Assembly (NCBI RefSeq): GCF_003985125.1
Contig: NZ_ML133586.1
Span: 1-64,000 of the forward strand
Length of the DNA: 64,000 bases
DNA from: Rhizobium phaseoli
GTDB lineage: Bacteria > Pseudomonadota > Alphaproteobacteria > Rhizobiales > Rhizobiaceae
Direction of reading: 5' to 3'
Shown: positions 24,223 through 33,484 of the stretch, piece by piece
How positions within the stretch are numbered: the first letter of the stretch is position 1
Layout of the letters: every line of letters starts with the position of its first letter
Notes under the pieces: model-generated
What the model was told of the DNA's origin: nothing
Databases searched by the model: none
What the model saw: the letters and a program-made list of their open reading frames with translations, nothing else
Made by a program: the position numbers and the translations under genes

Positions 24223-26862
24223 CTACCAGATGAATGACGGGTCTGGCCCAAATTCGAGATGCACGGACTCGCCGGTGTAGCGTTCAAGCTTCTCGTTCAG
24301 CTGCTTTTCCATTTTGTCGAGCTTCTTCACGCCATTGGCCATATCCCACAGGCCAAGCGCTAGCCCGACGGCCGAGGCAACGAGGCCGGTGACCAGTCCG
24401 GCCGCGGCAAGGCCGGTTTTGGCGGCGCTGCTGAAGATGGTCACGACTTCCGGCGCCACCGTTCCGAGTCCGGAAAAGGCACGGGACATGGCATTGGTCA
24501 GATAAAGCATCGCCTCGGAGAAACCGATGAGCGCGTTGCCGGTACCGGCAATGCCGCCGATTATTTCGAGCGCGCCCTTGGCGCGGTCGCCGGCCTTCAT
24601 CGACCGCGACGCCGAATAGAAGCCGAGGCCGGCCATGGCGAGGCCGCCGGCCGCGCCGAGGATCTTGCCTGCCGCTTCCATCGTCTTCGGCGAGAAGTTC
24701 ATCGAGATCCCCTTGCCCCAGCTGCCAGGCTGATTGCCGAAGGCGCTGAACGGTTTGCCGGCAACGTCGAGGTTCTTGCCGAGACCTTCCATCGTCATGC
24801 CGACGATCTGTGTCGCCGAGCCGACCGCAGCGGCGATATCGGCCGGCGTCCACTTGCCGCCGACACCGAGGCCGCGCGCCACCAGCACGCTCGACATCGT
24901 CAGCATCTGCACGGCGTGCATCAGACCGGCCTTGTACACTTCGGCATCGATGCCGGCAGGTGTCCGGGTCTGGCGCGGCAGATCGAGCGAATCCTTGAAG
25001 GAGGCAAGCGCATCGTCGAGCTTCATACCGCCGCGCATCATCCGCAGAACGCCGTCGACGTCGCGTGCTATGTCCTGTGCCAGGTTCTGTTTCAGCGTCT
25101 CGCCGCCATCGGCCGGGCCGTTTTTGCTGATGAAATCCTCGGCGAAGGTGTTTGCCAACTGGCTGATGGCGTCATTCGTTGCGCCGGGCACGAAGGTGTC
25201 ATCCGGACCCGACAGCAGCGGCTCGAGATCGACACCCTGGCCGTCGCCGATATAATGTTCCTTGATGACGTTCGAGAAGGTGACGTTCGCGGCGTCGAGA
25301 TGCGCGTCGATATAATCCTGGGGCAGGAGATCGACGAGCGTGTTGAGTTCGGAATAATAATCCTTCAGGGCATCTTCGAAGCTCTTGCCGGCGCTCAGCG
25401 CCCGGTCGATCGCCTTGCCGCCGCCGATATCGATCAGATAGGCGTCTTCGATGTTGGTGAGCAGATCGGAATTCGCCGGGCGTTGCAGATATTCCTTCAT
25501 GCCGCTCGCGAAGATATCCGAGAGATGCTGCTGCGTCGCCGGATCGGCCGTCAGCTTTTCGATCCGCGCATCGAGGTCCTTGCCGACGCGCTCGCCATCG
25601 GGCACGCTGTCGCCATACTGGTTCATATAGCCATTGAACTGCTGTTTGATCTCGATGAGATCGTAGAGCAGCGTCGCCTTCTGTTCCGGCGTCAGCTGGT
25701 CGAGGTGGTCCATGTTGTCGGGCGCGACGAAATCCCGGCTCACGTCCTTCACGGCGTCGCCGAGAATGCCGTATTTGAGTTCGTCGAGCTTCTTCAGCGT
25801 CGGCTCATAGGCGGTCGACGGAGCGTAGCCGCGCAGCAGCTTGCTTTCCAGGATGTCGTTCTCGTCGATCGGGCGCTCCACGACCGGCTCGATGGCATCC
25901 GAGCCCGACATGACAAGGTCCATCTTCTTGAGGCTCGATGTCAGATAGTCGCTGTCGATATAGGGCAGATCGAGATTTTGGATGGTCTTGCTCCAGCCAT
26001 TGTCCTTGGTGCCGAACATACGCTCGGCGATCCAGGCGTCGCCGCCGCTGCCGGCGAAGAAGCGTCCGTCACCTGAGCCGTTGGCGGCGATCTCCTTGCC
26101 GGCCAGCCCAGTGCCGACCATGATCATAGCCATGACGTCGTTGAAGGAATAGCTGGCGAGATTGCTGGAAGGCAGCGGCGAGAAATTCTTGTCCCAGTCC
26201 GGATTGGCCGGCATCTTCGAGACGAGGCTGGCGCTCATGACGAGCCCTTCCAGCGCGGTCTGCACCGCGTGACGGTAACCCCAGACTTCCTTGCCGCCGG
26301 GAGCGATCAGACGCGAGGTCAGGCGCTCCAGATTGCCGGCGAGATCGCCAATGCCGATTTCTCCCGCGCCAACCTTGTCGAGCAGCGGACCGAGAAGCGC
26401 CTTGACGTCGGCCTTGAACCTGTCGCGGACCTCGACGCTGTCTCCCCCGTAAAACTGGTTGGCCATCGCCTCGATGGTCGGGTTGAACAGGTGAGTGATA
26501 TTATTGGGCACGGTGCTGCCGAATTCGGAAGCGGCAACCTTTTTCAAGCCGTCCAGGTCGATCTTGAGATCGTTGCCCGGGTCGGTTTCGGGCGTGCTCA
26601 CCTTTGCATCGACCAGGATCGCGGTGGCGCCGCTTTTGCTCTGGGTAAATCCGACGAAGCCCCGCGCAGCGGAGATGTCGAGTGCCTGCCCGTTGCCGCT
26701 CGGCGCGATCTTGCGTATTTCGCCGGCGTCGATGGTTTTTGTCGATGCAGAACGGCCAGTCACGTCTTTCTGGCCGAGGTCCACGACCAGGGTTTCGACC
26801 TCTTTCGATCCGCTGCCAACACGTTCCAACATGATTTCGTCACTCCTGATCGACGGCCGCAC
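24223..26862 (-). CDS. NolX/HrpF-like type III translocator protein 2
   Basis: An 879-residue paralogue of the adjacent translocator. Residues 1-95 are unique. Residues about 98-312 are the segment nearly identical to the neighbour (LDGLKKVAASEFGSTVPNNI to LPYIDSDYLTSSLK). A unique part follows, with LTPEQKATLLYDLIEIKQQF echoing the neighbour's N-terminal YTAEQKLIMYLDLLQTK, so the shared segment sits in a different place in this protein. The C-terminal region has hydrophobic helices (GKILGAAGGLAMAGLGFYSA; LAAAGLVTGLVASAVGLALG). The changed domain order suggests a shuffled duplicate. It probably acts as a second pore subunit or host-range variant. Confidence 0.7.
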   Translation of the reverse strand: MRPSIRSDEIMLERVGSGSKEVETLVVDLGQKDVTGRSASTKTIDAGEIRKIAPSGNGQALDISAARGFVGFTQSKSGATAILVDAKVSTPETDPGNDLKIDLDGLKKVAASEFGSTVPNNITHLFNPTIEAMANQFYGGDSVEVRDRFKADVKALLGPLLDKVGAGEIGIGDLAGNLERLTSRLIAPGGKEVWGYRHAVQTALEGLVMSASLVSKMPANPDWDKNFSPLPSSNLASYSFNDVMAMIMVGTGLAGKEIAANGSGDGRFFAGSGGDAWIAERMFGTKDNGWSKTIQNLDLPYIDSDYLTSSLKKMDLVMSGSDAIEPVVERPIDENDILESKLLRGYAPSTAYEPTLKKLDELKYGILGDAVKDVSRDFVAPDNMDHLDQLTPEQKATLLYDLIEIKQQFNGYMNQYGDSVPDGERVGKDLDARIEKLTADPATQQHLSDIFASGMKEYLQRPANSDLLTNIEDAYLIDIGGGKAIDRALSAGKSFEDALKDYYSELNTLVDLLPQDYIDAHLDAANVTFSNVIKEHYIGDGQGVDLEPLLSGPDDTFVPGATNDAISQLANTFAEDFISKNGPADGGETLKQNLAQDIARDVDGVLRMMRGGMKLDDALASFKDSLDLPRQTRTPAGIDAEVYKAGLMHAVQMLTMSSVLVARGLGVGGKWTPADIAAAVGSATQIVGMTMEGLGKNLDVAGKPFSAFGNQPGSWGKGISMNFSPKTMEAAGKILGAAGGLAMAGLGFYSASRSMKAGDRAKGALEIIGGIAGTGNALIGFSEAMLYLTNAMSRAFSGLGTVAPEVVTIFSSAAKTGLAAAGLVTGLVASAVGLALGLWDMANGVKKLDKMEKQLNEKLERYTGESVHLEFGPDPSFIW
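25926..26571 (-). repeat. Direct repeat copy 2 shared by the two nolX-like genes
   Basis: Counterpart of 22285-22930 at an offset of 3641 bases. Differences are scattered single bases, many at third codon positions. The ends are sharp, which fits duplication or gene conversion of one module and not of the whole gene. Confidence 0.85.
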
Positions 26863-27155
26863 CCTGAACGGAGGCCCGGAAAGCCTCGTTAGGTCAGAAG
26901 TTTTTCAGTGATATGACAAATGGGTGCTATCGGAGCGGCAAAATTGAACCATTGACCCCCACATAGCGCTTCCAAATTATACCGCAGTACAAATGCTGGT
27001 GACACCGCAGTCGCCAAGGTGCGGCGCAATAGAGCACGCTCCCGTAGGGAATGCGCTCACGAGACAGATCGAAGTCGGTCCTCGGGCTCGGTTTTCAGAC
27101 TGCATTGTCCGGCAAATCGGTATAAGCCGTCCTCTCGAACAAATCAGGGGACAAC
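26863..27155. other. Intergenic region upstream of the nolX-like genes
   Basis: No gene is visible. It must contain the leftward promoter of the translocator genes. GTCAGAAGTTTTTCAGTGAT near 26895 has some resemblance to the start of a tts box, but the full conserved spacing could not be matched. Confidence 0.35.
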
Positions 27156-27365
27156 ATGGAAACCGTGGAAATCAGCAGCCGCAGCGACTTCGGCCTTTGG
27201 GCAATTGAGCGGGCGCGGGAAATCGTAACGTCCGAGGGAACTGCTTTTGCGATGGCCGCTCGCGATATGGACGACGAGGCGCTTGCAAACGCTGCAGCCG
27301 CGCTAGGCAAGGCCATCAGCGATGCGATGGTGGAAGTGTTTGACGGCCTGATAGATGAATCGTGA
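27156..27365 (+). CDS. Small acidic hypothetical protein, 69 residues
   Basis: The frame METVEISSRSDFGLWAIERA onward is acidic, mostly helical, and preceded by AGGGGAC five bases before ATG. A similar-length open frame on the other strand lacks these properties. I do not recognise it. It stands alone between the translocator genes and the AbiE module. Confidence 0.45.
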   Translation: METVEISSRSDFGLWAIERAREIVTSEGTAFAMAARDMDDEALANAAAALGKAISDAMVEVFDGLIDES

Positions 27366-27439
27366 TTGTGAAGAGACAGCGGGTCACTGACCGATAAAAA
27401 TTGGTCAGCACCGTCCGGGCTCGCCGTCTTCCCCTCTCA

Positions 27440-27475
27440 TTGCAAACTGTCAGAAACTTGCATATATTTCTGACA
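27440..27475 (+). promoter_or_regulatory. Promoter and operator of the AbiE-type toxin-antitoxin genes
   Basis: TTGCAA (27440-27445) and TATATT (27463-27468) are 17 bases apart. A perfect 9-bp inverted repeat, TGTCAGAAA and TTTCTGACA (27448-27475), overlaps the spacer and the -10 box. AbiEi antitoxins are known to repress their own operon by binding inverted repeats in the promoter, so this is the likely autoregulatory site. Confidence 0.7.
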
Positions 27476-27510
27476 AGAGAAATGCCATGCAAAAGCTGAC
27501 ATAGCAAATC

Positions 27511-28080
27511 ATGGGACATGCTGAACGACTGCCGGAAGGATCCGCGCTTTCGGCAAAGAGTTTTTTGCATCTCGGAAATCGAGCCGCCCTGGATCAGGCT
27601 CTGTCGCGCCTGGCCGAGCGTGGCGAGCTCGTCCGGGCGGGCCGTGGTATCTATATGCGGCCCGTCAAAAGTCGCTTTGGCAGTCGGCCGCCGACGGTCG
27701 AACAGGCCGTAGAGGCGGTGGCGCAGCAGCGCGGTGAGGTCATCGTCTCGAATGGCGCCGCCGCGGCAAATGCCCTGGGCCTGACCTCCCAGGTCCCGGT
27801 CCGCTCCGTCTACCTGACATCCGGCCGTAGCCGGACGATGACCCTTGGACAGCAGACGGTCGAGCTCAAGCACGTGCCGCGCTGGCAATTGGCCTTGGCC
27901 GATCGACCTGCTGGCGTGGCGGTCCGCGCACTTGCATGGCTTGGGCCGGAGAGGGCCGATGAAGCACTGTCGCGGATCAAGCGAAAGCTGCCGCCGGAGG
28001 CGTTCGGCGAGCTGGTGGCGGCGGCTCCGCAGTTTCCGACCTGGCTTGCAAGAAGCGTAGGAAGGGCTGCGCATCGCTGA
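27511..28080 (+). CDS. AbiEi-type antitoxin (DUF6088 family)
   Basis: A 189-residue protein. Residues 1-55 form the winged-helix part (NRAALDQALSRLAERGELVR, AGRGIYMRPVKSRFG), followed by the AbiEi C-terminal region (EVIVSNGAAAANALGL, VYLTSGRSRTMTLGQQTVEL). Type IV AbiEi antitoxins counter AbiEii nucleotidyltransferase toxins and repress the operon. The frame is intact while the toxin gene immediately downstream is broken. The inverted repeat upstream supports function as repressor. Confidence 0.8.
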   Translation: MGHAERLPEGSALSAKSFLHLGNRAALDQALSRLAERGELVRAGRGIYMRPVKSRFGSRPPTVEQAVEAVAQQRGEVIVSNGAAAANALGLTSQVPVRSVYLTSGRSRTMTLGQQTVELKHVPRWQLALADRPAGVAVRALAWLGPERADEALSRIKRKLPPEAFGELVAAAPQFPTWLARSVGRAAHR

Positions 28081-29087
28081 TCTATTCCTGAGCTTGTCAA
28101 AGATGACCGGCGCGAAGCCTTGGCTGTGGCAGCCGACCACAGCGGACGGCCCATTCATCTCCTCGAAAAGGATGTCTGGGTCGTCTGGACGCTGCAGACG
28201 CTCTTTTCGTCCAAGCTCGGTGAGCATCTCGTCTTCAAGGGCGGCACCTCGCTTTCGAAAGCCTACGGTGTCATCAAAAGGTTCTCCGAGGATGTCGACC
28301 TGACCTACGATATCCGCGCCCTGGCGCCGGACTGTTGGCGACAATGACGAAGCACTGCCGAAAACCCGCAGCGAGGAGAAACACTGGACCAGCGAGGTGC
28401 GAAAGCGGCTTCCGGTCTGGGTGGCGGGCTCGGTGGAGCCGGTTATGGCGCGTTGCGCGTTCAATCTCTTCCGGCGGCAATCCGCCTCGAGGACGATACG
28501 CTCTACCTCGACTATGAAGCGGTGAGCAGCGGATCCGGCTATGTCGCCCCGAGCGTCATGCTCGAATTCGGAGCGCGTCGACCGGCGAGCCGGCCAGTAT
28601 CCGCGATATCGACTGTGACGCGTCGGGCCAGGTTGATGGTGTCGAATTTCCGAAAGCGAGTCCCCGCGTCATGCACGCGGAGCGGACGTTCTGGGAGAAA
28701 GCGACCGCCATCCATGTCTTCTGCCTGCAGGAGCGCCTTCGCGGCGATCGTTTTGCCCGCCACTGGCATGATGTCGTCCGGCTGGACGATGCTGGTTTCG
28801 CCGACAAAGCATCCGCGGATCGGCAACTCGCCAATGCCGTGGCGAAACACAAATCCATGTTTTTTGCGGAAAAGGCGGCCGACCGCTCGCCCATCGACTA
28901 CGCCGCAGCCGTCAACGGCAATCTGGTTCTGACGCCATCCGGAGAAGGTCTGCGTGCGCTCGGCGAGGATTACGTGCGCATGGTCGACGACGGCCTGCTG
29001 CTCGGCGATTCCGAGCCGTTCGAGCACCTGATCGAGCGATGCACGCAAATTCAGGCGCATGCCAACAAAAGCGACGCGTCAAAATAA
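28081..29087 (+). pseudogene. AbiEii/AbiGii-type nucleotidyltransferase toxin, frameshifted
   Basis: The N-terminal part contains LLEKDVWVVWTLQTLF, HLVFKGGTSLSKAYGVIKRF and SEDVDLTYDI, the nucleotidyltransferase motifs (GGTSLSK; SEDVDL) of AbiEii toxins. The frame ends at 28347 and pieces continue in other frames (LYLDYEAVSSGSGYVAP near 28503) until HAERTFWEKATAIHVFCLQE at 28671, which then stays open to 29087. At least two or three frameshifts and probably a small deletion separate these pieces. The start also needs a frame change relative to the antitoxin stop. The toxin should be inactive. Confidence 0.8.
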
Positions 29088-29329
29088 GCAATTGCCGGCC
29101 CACAGCCGCACCTGCCCATTACTGTGAGTGCCCTGTCACCGACGCGGTTTGGCTTCGCGCCAATTATTAGGCGTTTGCTCGTGGCAGGCACCCTTGATGT
29201 GATGAGAGTGACCCGGTTATTCCGGCTCCGGCCTCGGCGAGGATGTGGCCAAATACCGCACGGGCGCGGGTTCGTTTGAGGAAAGTTGCGCCACGTAAAA
29301 CGAAGATCCGGTGTGTTTGCAGTGAAGGC

Positions 29330-29790
29330 ATTCTAATTCCCAATTTCAATCTCGCCGGAAGCCCGAGCAAGCTCAAAATCGCTGACGCGAGAATCGACAC
29401 GGATGTTCCACTTGCCGCAACGGCACGTTCTCGCGCCAAGTGCCATCCTCCCACTGGCGCGCCGCACGCTTGATTGGCTCTATTCCCGCAGGGGGGGTCG
29501 ACAAGACGACGGTCACTTCTTGGCGTCCAGCGGATCGATGTCGCCTTTCATCAGGAAGGCCGCAATCTCGACAGGGCCAGCGCGCCCGGGCGTGACGATG
29601 ATTTTTGCCATCGCCTTGTCTGAATGAAGATGCGTCGAAGCCGGCTGTGCTGCCGCAGCGATAGGCGCGCGGTGGCGGCGTGAATCGCCAAGTTGCCGCA
29701 ACGGCCAGCACGAGGAACTCGACCAACGTCTCGGCGGCGAAATAGCGGAAGGTGCATTCCGGTAAACCACGGCGATCGAAACTTAAATCC
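29330..29790 (-). pseudogene. Fragment of a copper-resistance CopD-like protein
   Basis: On the minus strand AKIIVTPGRAGPVEIAAFLM, then in a second frame EVTVVLSTPPAGIEPIKRAA and RQWEDGTW, then in a third frame GTSVSILASAILSLLGLPAR. This order matches the C-terminal periplasmic domain of CopC/CopD fusion or YcnJ-type copper proteins. The membrane part is absent and at least two frameshifts are present. It is a relic on the strand opposite the DUF1007 gene. Confidence 0.55.
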
Positions 29791-29818
29791 GTCGCAATCT
29801 TCTCGACACTCACGTAGC

Positions 29819-30478
29819 ATGAGCCTCGCGAACAAACGCCGCCACGCCACTATGGCAATTTCACTTCTCCTCCTCGGGATGCCGACTAACACGTTCGCCC
29901 ATCCCCATATCTTCGTTGATGCGAAATTCGAGGCGGTCGCGGCGCCCGATGGAAGCCTCCAGGAGCTGCGCGACACATGGCAGTTCGATGAGGTGTTTTC
30001 GTCGTCAGTGCTGCTCGACTACGACAAGAACCGCAACAATGCCCTCGACCCTGCGGAAGTTGCTGCCGTCGCCAAAACAGTCCGGGAGTCGCTTGCGCAG
30101 TACAACTATTATATGAACATCACGATCAATGGGAAAACACTCGCGCTTGCGAAGCCGGACATCCTGCATGGGACCTATGAGAACGGCTCCCTCACCCTGT
30201 CTTTCGCACAGAAGCCAATGGCCAAGACGCCGCTCAAAGGATTGATTGTTTTCGGCGTTTATGATCCGACACTCTATACTGCTCTCGATTTTGCCAGCGA
30301 TGCCGATCTGAAAATCTCGGGCGAAGGCTTTAGCGGTTGCACTCACAAAGTCGTCAGGCCTGGCTCGAAAGAAATCCTTTCCGAAAATCAGGCGATGCTG
30401 ACGACGATGTTCTTCAACGATCCAGTGGGCACAGACTACTCGCAGATTGTTGCGACCCGATTGGAAGTGCGCTGTTAA
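29819..30478 (+). CDS. DUF1007 family periplasmic protein
   Basis: A 219-residue protein with a signal peptide (hydrophobic AISLLLLGMPTNTFA) cleaved before the conserved HPHIFVDAKFE motif. It then shows LRDTWQFDEVFSSSVLLDYD and an EF-hand-like DKNRNNALDPAEV. DUF1007 proteins often accompany nickel/cobalt exporters or other metal-transport genes; no transporter is present here. The start could be ATG 29819 or ATG 29852; neither has a good ribosome site. The last residues (RLEVRC) fit the family end. Confidence 0.75.
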   Translation: MSLANKRRHATMAISLLLLGMPTNTFAHPHIFVDAKFEAVAAPDGSLQELRDTWQFDEVFSSSVLLDYDKNRNNALDPAEVAAVAKTVRESLAQYNYYMNITINGKTLALAKPDILHGTYENGSLTLSFAQKPMAKTPLKGLIVFGVYDPTLYTALDFASDADLKISGEGFSGCTHKVVRPGSKEILSENQAMLTTMFFNDPVGTDYSQIVATRLEVRC

Positions 30479-30579
30479 GGAGTGTCGAGGCATAATTGCG
30501 AACTATCGAACCTCGTTGTCGCCTCTGTCATGATGATCGATGTCATTCAGGTCTTTGTTTACATCACGGAGAGCACCAG

Positions 30580-31565
30580 ATGCGTTCCAGGCTCAACCTT
30601 TTGCTAGCAACGGGGTTGGTCATCCTGGCACCAATGCTGTCCGGATCAACTCCCGCACGTGCCGCGGGCAAGAGTTCGCCTTTCCCGGCTTGGATAGCAG
30701 ACTACGTCGGCGACGGGAAAGGCCAGATCACGCGCGTGGTTCTGGAGCGGGCGCGGAGGTTATATCTGGAGAAGGTCGCGGAGGGAACGGTCAAGAACGC
30801 CTGTTACTTCGCAATGGATGCGACACGACCCAACGATCTGACAGTTGGCTGGTTCTACGTGATCTGCGAGGCGAAGCAGTCGTTTCGGGTGATCTCGGCA
30901 GGGCATGGTGGCGGCCTCAACCTCCCTGGCGTGGTCAACTTCTCCAACGGCCGGGATGCGCTAAGAATTTTGGCAACGCGCTGGACTCAAACTTGACCGC
31001 CGGCGCGTATCTGACAAGCGAGATCAAGACCTCGTTCAAAGGCTATTATCTGGCGCCTTCTAACAGAGAGGCGGTTTTGACCCGCTCGTTTGTTCAATTC
31101 GATGGGATCGGCGATACCGCCAACGCCAGACAACGCGCCATCGGCGGGCATGCTGCGGCGCTCGTCTCTGGGATCTGCATGCAGAAAAAGCCGGAGAGCC
31201 CATATGCCGATCGGAAAGGCTATGTCCCTGTCGAGAAGTTGGTCACCTATGCGGGCGGGCGAAGCGACGGATGCACCAGCTGGTCGCCGGAAGAGACCCC
31301 GGAAGTCTTGTCGATGGTCAAGGATAATCCGACGACGCTCTATATCTACCCGGAGGCGCGCGACATCGCCGCGGTCGGCCGGGCAACGACATCGGGCAAG
31401 TCGCCAGTAAGCGCTGGATCATACTGGAACGCTACCTGCCTTGGCGAGATCGGCTCTCCGCAGTTCTGGCCGAAAGAGCGGCTGGAGCCGATCATCGCAA
31501 GATATAAGCAGGATCATCCAGCACCACCGCCGCGTCCAATTCCCCTCTGCCAAGCATCCAATTGA
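30580..31565 (+). pseudogene. Murein L,D-transpeptidase-like protein, single frameshift
   Basis: The first frame gives a signal peptide (LLLATGLVILAPMLSGSTPA) and FYVICEAKQSFRVISAGHGG, a YkuD_2-type feature, then stops at 30994. The second frame continues without loss from about 30955: KNFGNALDSNLTAGAYLTSE, GGHAAALVSGICMQ and the active-site-like GRSDGCTSWSPEE, ending at 31565. One missing base near 30955-30960 explains the break, so this could be a recent mutation or a sequence error. The protein would cross-link or trim peptidoglycan in the periplasm. ATG 30580 follows ACGGAGAG. Confidence 0.7.
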
Positions 31566-31799
31566 AAAGCGGGTGGCATCTGAGAAAACGATCGTCGTTT
31601 TGAATGTCACCTTTAGCTTTGACGACCAAAGTCCTCTGCGTATAACATTGCTGCAGCAGCCTCCTCGTCGCCGCCAATGCTTGGAGCACACTGAGATGGA
31701 ACTCGCTCGTTCTATCCTGAATGCCGCGACACTCGCAACCTCGGGAACCACAGGCACAAACACGCACGAATTTTGCTTTTCCTCGCAGGGCAAAATTAT

Positions 31800-32760
31800 T
31801 CTGGCAGGGTGCTGCTGGCGAGCGCCCGGCAGGAGAAGCTGGAAAGTGGCAAGGTCGTGCGCGTCGACAGCACGTCACCGCCGCACTGATCCATGAGCCG
31901 AGCGACCGTAGCCTATTATGGGACGCTGTCCGGGTGACGGTGCGGCTGTTGCAGCAGGCCGTGGCACTGGGTAGAGCCATCCCATGGCACGACCACCGCC
32001 GCGCGGCAAAGAAGCGGGCTCGAGCGATCGAATACCCGCGGCCGCCCCAAACGGATCAAGCACTACCGCGAACTGCTCAAGATCACGCGCACGACCTTGA
32101 GTTATCTGCAGCAGGCGAGTGAACAGTTGCCCCTGACGGCTGGCCCGGCCGGCGAACTGTGGCAGACCCAGCTCCGCCACTATAAGCTGCTGATCGACCG
32201 GATCATCGGCCAGACCGAACGGCGGGTCCTGGCCGGCGAGCCGGTGCCGGCTGGCGAGAAGCTGGTGAGCCTCTTCGAGCCGCATGCCGACATCATCGTC
32301 GAAGGCAGCCGCGACGTCGACTACGGCCACAAACTCAATCTGACCACCGGCAGAAGCGGACTGGTCCTCGACCTCGTCGTCGAAACCGGCAACCGGCAGA
32401 CAGCAAGCGTTTGCTGCCGATGCTGGAACGCCACATCGCCTTTTATGGCCAGGCGCCGCATCAGGGCCGGCTATGCCAGCCGCGATAATTTGAGCCGAGC
32501 CAAAGCCTGCGGCATCCGCGACATGGCCTTCCACAAGAAGTGCGGCCTCAAGATCGAAGATATGGTCGGTAGCCGGGGTCTATCGCAAGCTCAGAAACTT
32601 CCGCGCCGGCATCGAGGCCGGCATCTCATGTTTGAAACGCGCTTGTGGCTTGGGGCGCTGCACCTGGCGTGGGCTCGACCACTTCAAGGCTTATGTCTGG
32701 TCATCGGTGGTCGCTTACAATCTCGCCCTCTTTGCCCGCCTCCGGCCGGATCGTCGGCGT
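31800..32760 (+). pseudogene. ISNCY-type transposase, 5'-truncated and frameshifted
   Basis: Pieces in all three frames line up as one transposase: LESGKVVRVDST, SLLWDAVRVTVRLLQQA, HDHRRAAKKRARAIEY, YLQQASEQLPLTAGPAGELW, TERRVLAGEPVPAGEKLVSL, FEPHADIIVEGSRDVDYGHK, GLVLDLVVETGN, HIAFYGQAPHQ, RDMAFHKKCGLKIEDMV and SSVVAYNLALFARLRPD. The N-terminal third is missing. At least five frame changes are needed. The 3' end abuts the broken LOV-kinase gene on the other strand. Confidence 0.7.
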
Positions 32761-33281
32761 TGGTGAGGCGAACAATGCTGTCCGCGATGGCGAGGACGTT
32801 CTTCGACCGGTGGCCGATCCGTCAGCAGCCGATGCTCGGACGCTTCCAGCGCCTCTATCCGCCGGTACTCCGTCATGTCGATTTACGATCCGAAAAATAA
32901 AGCATCCTTCCGTCGTCCCCATGGATGGGACTTAAATGCAAGCGGTTCCAGAACTGCTCCCCGTTCTTCTTATAATTCAAGATCTCGACGCTCACCTCCC
33001 GCTCGTCGGCGATGCAGCGCGAAGTTCGGCGACGGCGATCGGAGACGTCGCCGGGCCCTAAAGGAAACGACAATTCCGGCCCAGCACCTCTCCGGCGGCG
33101 CAACCGGTCAGCTCGAGGAATGATCTGTAGGCCAGCCCGATCGGCAGATCCGGCTTGCGCGCGTCATTGACGACCATCGGCATCCTATTCGTTCGAACGC
33201 GACCGCCGCAAGTTCTTTCCGGTCGGCCAAGGCTGCTTCTGACGATACCGAAGGTAAGTCTTTGTCAAATTGGGTCGTCAT
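32745..33281 (-). pseudogene. LOV/PAS-domain HWE histidine kinase, frameshifted and truncated
   Basis: From ATG 33281 (GGAAGG upstream): MTTQFDKDLPSVSSEAALAD, then in other frames the LOV pattern PIGLAYRSFLELTGCAA-like, a GRNCRFLQGP-type flavin-binding motif (damaged), SVEILNYKKNGEQFWNRLHL and SPIHGDDGRMLYF, and finally IDMTEYRR-like and ATGRRTSS-type remains of the kinase H-box region. The catalytic domain is lost where the IS sequence begins. The intact gene would encode a blue-light-responsive kinase of the type common in rhizobia. Confidence 0.65.
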
Positions 33282-33484
33282 CCTTCCACGCTCAATAAGA
33301 GGTCCGATAACGTCGCACGCCGTCTTTTTCCTAAAAGACGATCGACCGACTTGGCCTATGCGGCAGGCTTCCCGACCAGCCCGTCCGGGAGTCACGGTTC
33401 GATGGCGTTGTCATTGCGCCTGTATGGGATGAGGTAAGGCAATTCCGCTTGCGCGACCGGAAGGATCAGGCGCAGAATAAAATC

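Noticed and set aside
22850..26076. Plus-strand frames of 365 and 386 codons opposite the nolX-like genes
   Set aside because: They are shadows; their only similarity to each other comes from the repeated module on the coding strand.
26890..26920. Possible tts box upstream of the nolX-like genes
   Set aside because: Only a few bases of the consensus fit and the conserved spacing could not be matched.
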